From contig OY987249.1 in the NCBI GenBank assembly GCA_963920765.1, forward strand, positions 5,128,188-5,192,187: a stretch of DNA of 64,000 bases. Direction: 5' to 3'. Under the pieces are notes generated by a model. The model saw only the letters and a program-made list of their open reading frames with translations, made no database searches and was not told where the DNA came from. Positions 25,927 through 35,662 of the stretch are shown here, in pieces (position 1 is the stretch's first letter; each line of letters begins with the position of its first letter). Made by a program: the position numbers and the translations under genes. This DNA comes from Ulota crispa (lineage: Eukaryota > Streptophyta > Bryopsida > Orthotrichales > Orthotrichaceae).

Positions 25927-26728
25927 GTGGCGCGTTTAGTGCATCCCCCACGAGCACCTTTGCCGGCAAAGGTGCTTGCGGGGGATGCACTAAACGCGCC
26001 ACTTTGTTACTTGCAATGGAATTTGGTGGAAGGTGGCGCAGTTTGTGCATCCACCTGGAGCACCTTTGGCGGCGAAGATGCTTCAGGCAAATGCACAAAG
26101 CATGCCACCTTCCTTCAATAGGCAACCTTATACGGACAAGCAGCACGTTTAGTGCATCCTCTGGGAGCACCTTCGCCGACGAAGGTGCTTGCGGGGGATA
26201 CACTAAACCCGCCACCTGGTTTATTTGCAGTGGCAGTTTGCGTAAAATGGCACGGTTTGTGCATCTGCTTGGAGCACCTTCGTTGCTAAAGGTGCTCCCA
26301 ACAGATGCACAAATCGTGCCACTTTGTTATTGACCAAGAGCAATTTGATTTGAGTGGCACGGTTAGTGCATCCGCCTGGAGCACCTTTGACGGCAAAGGT
26401 GCTCCCGGCAGATGCACAAACCGTGCCACTTTACGCAAACGGTGTTTGCAAATGACCAACTGGCGGGTTTAGTCCATCCCCCGTGTGCACCTTCAGCGGC
26501 AAAGGTGCTCGTGGAGGATGCACTAAACCTGCCAGTTGGTAATTTGCAAACACAGTTTGCGTAAGGTGGTGCGGTTTGTGCATCCGCCGGGAGCACCTTC
26601 GGCGGCAAAGGTGCTCCCGGCGGATGCACAAACCGTGCCACTCCCTTGGAAACCAAAAGCAATGTGTTTCCAGTGGCTTGGTTTGTGCATCCGCCTAGAG
26701 CACCTTCAGCGGCGAAGGTGCTTCAGGC
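25927..26728. repeat. Regular array of eight long palindromes, period 106-107 bp
   Basis: Eight palindromes sit in the 1.47-kb intron 25402-26871. Centres are at 25964.5, 26070.5, 26177.5, 26284.5, 26391.5, 26497.5, 26603.5 and 26710.5, so the steps are 106, 107, 107, 107, 106, 106 and 107 bp. Each has a GCACCTT-N8-AAGGTGC-type core and arms reaching about 38 bp, with no loop. The first (25927-26002) has only 2 mismatches between its 38-bp arms. Arms are of two types, TTTAGTGCATCC and TTTGTGCATCC. The last unit is truncated on its right side. Reading frames across the array are repeat artefacts. Confidence 0.95.
26433..26562. repeat. Extended ~130-bp palindrome nested in the array
   Basis: Around the sixth centre (26497.5) the pairing runs past the usual arm: ACGCAAAC.GTGTTTGCAAAT at 26433-26453 is mirrored at 26542-26562. 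The neighbouring units 26354-26429 and 26566-26641 are themselves mirror partners, so three units form one larger palindrome. Confidence 0.8.
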
Positions 26729-29700
26729 CTTCCTTGCGGTTCTTGACAAGGACTTTGTTTTATGTTGCAAATGTTTGGTCAATTGGTTTCTAGTTGTGGT
26801 TCATGAATGAGTTTGTTTTTTGGAGATTTAGTTTTCTGATTATTGCGTGTTTTTGTTGTGGAATTTTTCAGCAAGAAGTATTAGCTGCAGCAGATCAAGC
26901 CTTGTGGAGGTTTATTGAAGTGACTCTTGTAGAAGATAGGACCACAAAAGCCATGGCAGATGCTATGCGAGCGGGTGCAAGGGAGAAGGAAGGAAAGCTT
27001 CTACCCAAGACTACAAAGCTGTTGACTGTGGCTAGCCCATTCAACGGCAAGGAGTTCATCCAAGAGGTACAATTCTTTTGTTACCAATTCTATTCTAATT
27101 AAATTTTGATATATTGGTGCATTTTGCTAACATGTGAGATTTTGAGCATAAGGTTGAGAAGCACTACAGCTTGAACAAAGAGGTGGAGATGAGTTTAGAG
27201 AAACTTCAGATAGTGGAGATGTGTCATACTATTGGCTACCACAAGACAAAGTTTCTAAAGTGGTGGAATTCTTCCTTACCCTCTCAAGAAGCCAGGCGCT
27301 TTCCTCCTCCACCCGTTGCTGATGATCCACTTAGGGATTTCCTAGGAAAGTGTGTCTGGTATGCGGGGGTAAGTTCAATGATACTTATTTGAGCTGCAAT
27401 TCTGTACCCCATATGAAGTCTGTTTCATCATATTACTTATTCTGTGAGGTTAGTTGTCATGAACTTATGTCTGTTTTGCTTAATTATTGCAAATTTAAGA
27501 TGTACCACTGTAGCCAGAGACACTACCAGAGTACATTGACGGGTGGCGTTGCAAGATATGGGATCAGGGGTTCCTAACTTATCTGAAGGGACTGCGTACC
27601 TTCAAGAACGGCGATAATTTCAGCACTTTCAAAGGTTCAAAATTTGCTGTTTGACGGGTATTGTTCAGGTATGAGTGTTGATCACGCAATAGTACCTTTG
27701 CACGTGTATTTATGACTTTTTTTTGTCACTATGCATATTTTGTTTTTGTCGTGGCTCAAGTTCATGACTTTATTTCGTTGGTGCTACTGGCTATTGTGTA
27801 CTGCGTTTCTTCACTGTATCGAAACAACTATTCTTTGTATTTACTTTGTAAAATTCAGAGCGTCGGCTGCATTATGATTGCAATTGCGTTTGCGGTAGCA
27901 CGCGAGATTTCTAAACGTGTGTTTGTGTTTGGATTTGCAAAATGCTGTGAGTTAGATACTTTAAGTTGGAACTTCTTGGCAAGGCAGCTGTCACTCGCAA
28001 CTCTCTACCTCCTTTTTTATCAAGTTGGCTAGACTGGACCTCTGCTGAATGTATGTTCACCGCGCACCAACTGAAGACCTACACTACTGCACAATTAGAT
28101 AGCGGTGGCTAGTTCTTAGAGTGTAGTATTGCCTTTACTCACCCTTCAGAGATGGCTCTGCAAAAATCTCTTGAAGGGAAAGGGGTGATTGATTTGGATG
28201 TGCACAAGTTTGCTGGTATGGACGAAGAAACAAAGGCTAAAGCTATTGAAAAGTGAGCAATTGTTAACACAAAGAAGGAATTGAAGGAAGCTAGCATCAT
28301 CAAGCAAAAGGTGCTCAAGGAGGCTGAGAAGATGAAGAAGGCTGCTGAGCGGGCAGTCGAGAAAGAGAAGGGATCAAAAGCTCGAGGAAAAAATTCAAAG
28401 ATAGCAAGTGTTGCAACTATTGACCCTCCACTCCATTCACATTCATCTAGATTCCACATGCAGACCCACTCCCAACAAGCCCTTAAGCGGAAGAGCACCT
28501 TGATTGAAGTCACTGATGAGGAAGATAACATCCTTCAGTGCTCGAATATTATCCCTTCAGATGCTATTGCTGACTCAAATGTGGAGGAGTTGATCTTGAA
28601 CATGTCCATGTCCGATGTGGTGGACAACATGGAATTACAGGGCCCAAATAACTACACCAAAGTTTTGAAGTTTCTGCAAAAGGTATGTGTTCTGTTTGTA
28701 CTCTCTTGTACTTTGTTTTCAGTTAGACCCCCCACTTGCATTTCTCATTCTATATGTCAATGTTGTTTCATGTTTTGGCTACTCTAGGATTTGCTTGTTT
28801 GCGTTTTTAGGTTGCCGGAAACAAGGAGTGGCGCATAGGAGGAGAGCTGGACAGCAACGCTGTTGTAGACCTCCTCCTAGTGGATTGTCCGGAGAATCTT
28901 ACCGTACCTATGATCTCAACATCTGCGACGGATATCCCGCCATGGAACTTGGACATGAAACATGAGCTACTGAATGCAACAATGGCATTTGCCGAAAAAC
29001 AAGTGCATGACAATGAAGCAATGATTGTCTTGCATTTCTACAACGTAAAGTCGAAGTCATGTATTGTTGGATTTTGCAAAATTTATGCTATAGTTGTGCG
29101 AAAGGAGTGGCAGGGAACTAATACACTTCATTTGGCTTCTGCTATTGACTTATCTAACATTGTGAATGCCTTCTGCTCTTTTATAACCCTCTTTTCAATT
29201 TCAAGTTCTCTTTGACTTAGTACTATATGGAACTTTTGAGGACCATTTTTGTTCATTGCAGACTCAGAAATTTGGAGTAACTTTGTTGGTGAAAGACCTT
29301 GGGAAGGTCAGGCACTCAAACTTTGTATTTCATTATATGGAGACTATGGACAAATTGGGTGCCAGAGATGTTGGGCGCAATGACATGCTCCTCAATCTCT
29401 TTGGTTTGAATGATTTAAAAAAAAATGGCTCCATCCCTTGGAGAGGACCGCGAGAGAAGGGTGCCCGATTTTACTAGACCTTTATTGAAGCAGCTTCGAT
29501 GCATGGAGATGTGGTGGTTGATTGTACTGCGTCCATAGGTTAGTTTCAACTTCATTATTGTAATTTTCTCTGGATTTGTAATGAAAGTTATGTGCTTGTA
29601 TTTAATGTTCTAAAATACTTTTTTTAGGGGCGTCCATTGTTGACTGTCGTGCTAGTGACCACAATGTGCTGGCAATGGAGGCGGATGACGCTCTATTTGA

Positions 29701-30200
29701 CGCTGTCCTTCAACTTATGATCTAGGTTTCACAAGCTGCACCTGTTGCTATTTGGACAGAGTCAATTTTGGAGATACCAATATCTCAGGATTCGGATGTA
29801 GCTATTATAGTTCCAATGGAGTTTGTCTGCAAAACTAAACCTAGTAAGTGTTTATCTTATTTTCTATCCTTGTATGGCCACAAGTTTTATTGAGCTTGCT
29901 CTAACATATTATTTCTTGTTTTCTTCTTTCAGCAAAACAGAAGTGAGGCTTAGGAAGAAATCCAAGAGCAAGACCATATCTGATGTATGGATTAGCCCGG
30001 ATAAGACGTACTTCTATCCATCTTATGCACAAGAAATGGGAAATACTTTCGAGTGATTTGGTACAAAGAAGTCTTCTCTAAAAGCCCCTAAATACTCTAG
30101 CAATGTATTAGAGTTCATGGATGTAATGGCAATTGAAGGACGTACGACTTCCTTGGACCATATTACTAGTGACTCTAGTGCTGAGTCTAGTAAGACTTAG

Positions 30201-30577
30201 CATTTTGGATTCTTCATTTATTTAGTGGAGTTACCTATCTACTCAACTTTGTTCATTTCAAGGAAGCTTGGATATCGTTGTTGCACTTAGTGCACACCTG
30301 ATCTTTTTGTTGTTTTTTTATTTTCATACCAACATACTTGAAAACTTGTCTACCATACGGATGCATGTTTATATTGTGTTTTGAAATCTTATACCCCTAA
30401 CTATATACTCTTTTTGTAATCGTTTACACTATTGTCCATCCTCTTAGCCATTTAGTACCCACGGTCATAGGTACCCACTTGTTATTTTCAAGAAATAAAT
30501 TTCACGCTCACAGGCTCACAGGCTTGCCTGCTAGCAACCCTGTTAAATTCTCATAGTTTTTGTTCAAAGAACACATT
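30201..30577 (+). other. 3' region of the element's plus-strand gene
   Basis: AT-rich DNA between the last stop (30198-30200) and the right terminal repeat. It presumably holds the polyadenylation signals. No gene is seen. Confidence 0.5.
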
Positions 30578-30621
30578 GGGGTGTGGTGTTAGCAATATTG
30601 GGTGTGGCTTTGGCAATTCCC
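30578..30621 (-). repeat. Right terminal inverted repeat of the 15.3-kb element
   Basis: Read on the minus strand from 30621 it starts GGGAATTGCCAAAGCCACAC and matches the left terminus at 41 of 44 positions. TATATATA follows at 30622-30629. Confidence 0.92.
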
Positions 30622-30629
30622 TATATATA

Positions 30630-32805
30630 GAGATGGGGACACAAAGATCCATTCCTCAATCACAGCCCTCCCACATCATCAATACTTCACTAAATCTAAA
30701 ATTTAAAATTACATATTTTGAAAGCTCTAGTAATGAGGTGAGAATGTATTGGTTTTAAACTGATGGTGAACTTGTAATGATTTTAAAGCATTTTAATCAG
30801 AATTTGATGCTTTTTCTAAATGATTTTTAATTAACACTTCTCCTAATTTGATTCATGTTAGATTTTAGTGCATTGTGTCCCTCTTTCTATTTACAAGAGG
30901 CTTACTTGAGTTGAGGCAATTTCAAGCTCTAAAAGGTGGTTAAAAGCTAAAAATTTGTTGAGGGAAGACTAAAAGTTGATGAATGTAACGTATTTGATAG
31001 TGCAAAATTGCACTTGGCATGGGTTAAAGGCATGGAGTTGGAACACTCTACTTTTCAAAATTTAACCCATGTTCTCCCCCTTTACAAGCTTTTAAAAGAT
31101 GTTATTGGTTTAAGATTTGATGAAGAATTGATTACATGGAGAGGGTTTGAGTGAGAAATGGATCTTTTTATCCACATCTCCATATGTGTATATATATATG
31201 TATGTGTGTGTGTATATATTTTTAAACAAGCTATTGTTATATAATTTTCTACTTTGGGTTATTAGAAAAGGGGCTTGCATTACTTATAATTCTAAATTGA
31301 TGTGAATAAGTGATATGGTAGTTTAGATTTAAAAAAATTCTAGTACATTTTTTGTAATACATTAAATTTCTTTCAAACTTTTTTTTCCCATTAATGGCTA
31401 CTTACAACTAGAACTTAATAGAAAAGCGTTGTCAATACTAATATTGTATCTGTAGTAAAAATTGTCAGTGACACTCATTTACTAGGAAGGTATAAAATTA
31501 TTGAACACTTTGAATATGCCACTCACAAGGCAACATCATTTAATACTTTTGGCCAATAAAAAGACAAAAAGGAGGATATCCTAGGTCTAATTTTTTTCTA
31601 ATTGGAGCAGTTTTTCTATACCCCATAGTAGTTTGAAGACATGTCCCGGCATTTTTGTACCCTATAGTATAAACAAAATTATAATCTTTATCTCAAATGT
31701 TTTTTAGGCACCCTATCATTTGTTTGCACATAGTTTCCTACTTCTATTGCTCATTGCCCTCTCCAAGTTCAAATCCTTAATTTTAGCCAATTGCTTATTC
31801 TAAAAAGGACACGTATTTGGTATTTTAAGAAATGGGCAAGCATAAATCCCACGACAAGAAAAAATTTCCAAATTAACATGTCCAAATTGACTAAATGTAT
31901 CCAAAATGACAAAAAAAATCTAAATCAACATGGCCAAATGACAAAAATTGTCCAAATTTACACTGTTCCCTTGAGATGGATATCTACCCCTTCATAATAT
32001 CAACCGGATAAGTTTCTTATTACTATTTCCTTTTACAGGTTGATTTTTTATCTTTATTTATTTCTGTCCAATTTTACGTCTCTAAACTTAAAATTTAACC
32101 GGTTTTTTTTTTTTTTTTTTTTTTGCTATACTAACGGGTTGAAAGTACACCAATTGATTGTTCTTTTCAATCAGCGGTTAGAATTTATCAAGAACCCTTC
32201 ATAAATCAATCATTGCTAAAATTGGTTCTTCAACCCTCACTTAATATTGTGGTATATTAGGAAAATTTTGAGCCCTCAAAGAGGCCCCTCCAAAGTCTCG
32301 AAAAGGATCCTAAGATATATACTTATTGCAATAAATAAATCACAAATTTCCTATTTTTGTTCACTTTTTGAGTTTGAAACAATTATGAAAGTTATATTGT
32401 TGTGCCATCCCAATTGGACAAAGACGTGGGTACAAGAGAATCATTTTTTTCTATTTCACTCTATTTGTATGAGTGAAGTACTGAATAGTAACTAGTGACT
32501 TTATACCCCTTTCATTGGAAAGATAATGCAAAGAGAATTTTGGAGAGCCACAAAGCAGGTCAATTAAAGTAGCGGCTTCACAATTTTCAAAACATTCCCA
32601 TTGCACTCACGCTAACCTCTAACCCCTTGTTGTTGTTAGAACCTTTCAACTTCTTCTCTCGAACACCTTTCAACTATATTAGAGATTTTAAGTCCTTCCG
32701 TGAGTTCAAGCGTCTAGCATGAACAAGAATGTCCTCCACAACGGCATGGATGGAAGCTTGTACCAGCTCTCCTTCTTTGAAAATTTGTCTGCAATAGCAA
32801 TACTC
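30630..32805. other. Intergenic, simple repeats only
   Basis: No supported gene. It contains a mixed (TA)/(TG) microsatellite at about 31186-31222 and a poly-T run at about 32103-32124. The remainder is AT-rich. Confidence 0.55.
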
Positions 32806-34240
32806 TTAACCCCTAAAGGATCAAGCCCCAAATTTTCTATGAAAGTCCCTGAAAACTGCCACTTCTGGGGGAATGAGTAAAAAGGTAGGAAAAAACATTG
32901 TTTTTGGAAATCCAATTGTAGGATTTTGCCGTAGACTATGGAGAGTACTTGTGGGAAAAAATGAGCTCATTTAGAAGTAGAGGACTAAAATATTGACATT
33001 TGAAGTGCAAAAAAAAGTATTTTTCCTTGCTACCCAAAAATTTCAAGAGCCTTTGATTGCTCCAATATCAAAAAAATTGCTCTACGCAAATTTGAGGTTT
33101 GTTTTTTCCATGTAGAAGACCAAGTTAGGCAAGTATGAAAGAATTTTCAAATGAATTGGAGGTGTGAATCATACATTGTAAAATCTTGCAATGCTGTAAG
33201 GCCATGAAATTTGCATATATACTAGGCAAAATTGGAGGATTTATGTAAAATTCAAAAATTTGAATTACTTTGATCCAAATGGTGAGAACCAAGGAATCTT
33301 AGTCTACTACAACTTGGAAAAAAAAGTAAAAAACAAATTAAAGTGCCAAATTTTACAAGAGGTAAAAGGAATGGAGGTTTGGGAGTCCCATACGGTCCCA
33401 TACCTACCCGCAAACTAAAACTTCTCACTCATCAATCAAAATTGAATGATTCAAAACTTTCCACATATGTAAAAATCTAAAGAATCAAATTCAAAATTTT
33501 TATTTAAAAAAAAAAGTTTTTGGGGCTACCCAAAGCCCTGGATTGCTTGCCCTCCCTCATTTTCTAGAAATTCATGCATAACTTCTTCAACAATTGTTGG
33601 AATGAAGAAAAAATTAGATGCAATGTGCGGGGAAATTTGGAGCTTTTTCAGCTAAAAGCCTACATTTATCATTTTCATCCGGTTTTTTCAATGGATGCAC
33701 CGGCTATTCTCCATATACCTACAACACAATATTCATTAATTTGGGAAAAGACAATTCCCAATTTGTATGTCTCCATAATCTAAAACTCTCATCTTAATCT
33801 TGTTTGGCACACCTGTGAGAAAACAACTGATACTTTACAAATACTTTACAGATGACAGATGTCTAGATCCAAATTAGTCATGAAGAAGTGGAAATAAAAT
33901 GGGTGTGGCATGAAATGAAAATGTGGCCAGAAGTCCCAAAATGTGTTGGAATTCCCAAATTAATGAATATTGTGTTCTACACTACAATTGGAATTTTTTC
34001 AAAAACTCAGTCGGTTTTTAGCAGATTTATTACAATTTCAATCGATTTTTTGCACATTTCATTTGGCTGACTTTCTATTGTTTTTCGGCTATCCTAGTTC
34101 ATTGATTAGATGAGCACATACATCCTTGAATTCCCTACCACCCTCAAAAGTTTCAAAATTTTATAAAACTGATTTAGTCATAGGTACAAGCCTGAGGTCC
34201 ATTTGTCTCTACAGTGGACAGCTGACCCTTTAGGGGTTAT
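32806..34240. mobile_element. TTAA-type non-autonomous element (1.4 kb)
   Basis: TTAACCCCTAAAGGATCAAGCC at 32806 and GACCCTTTAGGGGTTAT at 34240 are inverted ends of the same kind as 45681-46643 and 55199-56120; the right TTAA is mutated to TTAT. No coding capacity was recognised. Interior phrases resemble those of the other large copies ('ttgctacccaaaaatttcaagagc'). Confidence 0.6.
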
Positions 34241-35662
34241 GCTTTCAAGGGTCAAAAGATATGAAAATAAATACACAAGAAGAAAAGGAGAAAGGCTAGT
34301 AATGGGAAAAGCCCCTTACATGAAAAAAACACCGGAACGTCCGGAGATTGTTACGGAGTACGAGTTTTGTTTCATCATTGATTTACAAGAAATATAGGGG
34401 GTTTATATCTCCAATGAATAGCGGATCCTACAGTTTTACCAAATATTGGTTTTTCAGTGATCCATTGAGATTTGAATGAACCAATACTCTAGAGCTAATA
34501 AATCTTGTATCATCAACCCTGGGAAACTGATGTATGGCTCTCCAGGTTGCAAGACCAAAGTGAATTGTGGCTGTCCAGGCTTTTGATCCGGCTATTGATT
34601 AAATCTTTTACTGCATCGATGAGTCCAAATGAACCATATTATGTAACATCTAAAAATATCCCATGGATGATGGCGATATACATATTGCAGATTCTTATTG
34701 GAGAGAGGCTAGTAATGACAACAAGAGCATGCTGCTGACGGAGCTCGTAGCAGCGATGCAGCGAACATGCCACGGGACTGAAGACAGTGGCAGTTAAGAT
34801 CGTCGCCGCATATCAGCGAAGTCAAGGTTCGCACCTCCCTGCTTTGTCGCGCCTTCACTGCCCTTTTCCGTCTTCCTTCACTCCAAAGCTTCTCTGGACA
34901 CACAACGAGCAATCAAGCTTCTGCTTTTCCTTCAAAAAATGAGGATGTGTCATTAAATAACGAAGGAAGGTGAACTCCAGAGGAGTCCAACTCCCGAGAT
35001 CCCGAGGGCGATGATGAGTAACAACGGAAACGGTGCACCTCACAGGATTTCGTTGCAAAGCCAAGCTGAGTGGCATTAATGACTGGATCCAAGGATGACG
35101 GAATCCTTACACCGAGGTATGAATCTTGCGAGGCGTGCGTGCTTCACAGGTTCGGGATTTCGACCCTCAATTCTCAGCATGGTAACTATATTGCACCATC
35201 CTGTCTGTCAGTCTGATCTGCTACTGACGTTGTAGAGTGAGTGTCGGTTGCGCGTGTCACTTGCTGCTCGACGTTTCTCTGGTGCCCTATTGACTTGGAA
35301 CCCGGGGACCAAGAGCTGGGAACCATTGGACAGTGAGTGAGAGAAAGAGAGGTGATGGCGTTCCGGGCTGCAGAATCGTGAGAGTGAAGTCGCACTGAGT
35401 CGGTGAGTTTTGTATCAAGAGCTAGCTAAGGATGGCAGCACTCGGCGTCGAAGTTTGAGTTCTAGGTAGAGGAAGTCAGTAAAAATTTTGGGAGACAGTT
35501 CAATTGCGTGACGATGCGGACAGCACTATATGCCATTGATGCGTGAGTGACTTCGCCGGAATGTCGGGAATGCTGCAGCTGTATGCCGGGAGGCTTGCTT
35601 GGTGACGACATGATCGACAGCTAGCAACTTGGAATGCCAAGCTCGTGCTGGACGGATTGATC
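34241..35662 (+). promoter_or_regulatory. Upstream region of the DUF641 gene
   Basis: 34735-35660 is clearly GC-richer than the surroundings, with no long conserved frame. It is probably the promoter and 5' leader of the gene that follows. No specific element is claimed. Confidence 0.35.

Larger units (their letters stand above)
24131..30200 (+). pseudogene. ParB/Srx-like plus N6/N4 DNA-methyltransferase-like protein, decayed
   Basis: Exons supported by frame and GT-AG sites: 24131-24292, 24325-25061 (one frameshift near 24800-24834), 25219-25401, 26872-27066, 27153-27368, 27514-27634, probably part of 27966-28110, 28150-28682, 28811-~29160, 29262-29538, 29628-29843 and 29941-30200. Exon 2 reads SFLQSIVCHPELSHLRT then LFVCDGNHRRLAW; DGNHR followed by Ala is the signature of the ParB/sulfiredoxin fold. 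28150-28682 holds a Lys/Glu-rich coiled coil. 28811 onward gives VVDLLLVDCPENL, placed like the DPPY loop (motif IV), and 29490-29680 gives HGDVVVDCTASIGAS...VLAMEAD, placed like motifs I-II (FxGxG, then acidic). This order (IV before I) is that of beta-class MTases. Both catalytic motifs are changed, so activity is doubtful. In-frame TAG/TGA lie at 24290, 24873, 24927, 25059, 28254, 29475, 29723 and 30054. Fold assignments are inference from motifs; the true start is unresolved. Confidence 0.68.
15280..30621. mobile_element. 15.3-kb MULE-like element carrying transposase and ParB-methyltransferase-like gene
   Basis: Terminal inverted repeats at 15280-15323 and 30578-30621 match at 41 of 44 positions and begin GGGAATTGCYAAAGCCACAC. 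TATATATA lies on both outer flanks. Between them are two head-to-head, multi-exon, decayed genes: a MULE-type transposase with a C-terminal SWIM zinc finger (minus strand) and a large ParB/Srx plus N6/N4-methyltransferase-like gene (plus strand). Both have an intron with palindromes built on GCACCTT-N8-AAGGTGC. Everything between the repeats reads as one transposon with no host gene inside. MULE assignment rests on the transposase motifs and the 8-9 bp target site. Premature stops in both genes mean that this copy cannot move by itself. Confidence 0.85.

Noticed and set aside
25927-26728. CRISPR-like array (regular repeats)
   Set aside because: Units are long palindromes with diverged connecting sequence in a plant intron; no short spacers, no cas genes, eukaryotic context.
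25922-26793. Overlapping 64-109 codon reading frames on both strands
   Set aside because: They are read-through of the palindromic array; peptides repeat themselves (LVHPPRAPLPAKVL and similar) because the DNA does.
27712-28032. 106-codon frame with hydrophobic stretches as a membrane protein
   Set aside because: It lies within the ParB-methyltransferase-like gene, mainly in intron, and out of frame with a better coding segment at 27966-28110.
18978-30056. Nuclear RNA editing (U to C) restoring the stop codons
   Set aside because: Such editing is known for organelles of some non-seed plants, not for nuclear transposon transcripts; C-to-T decay of a silenced element is simpler.
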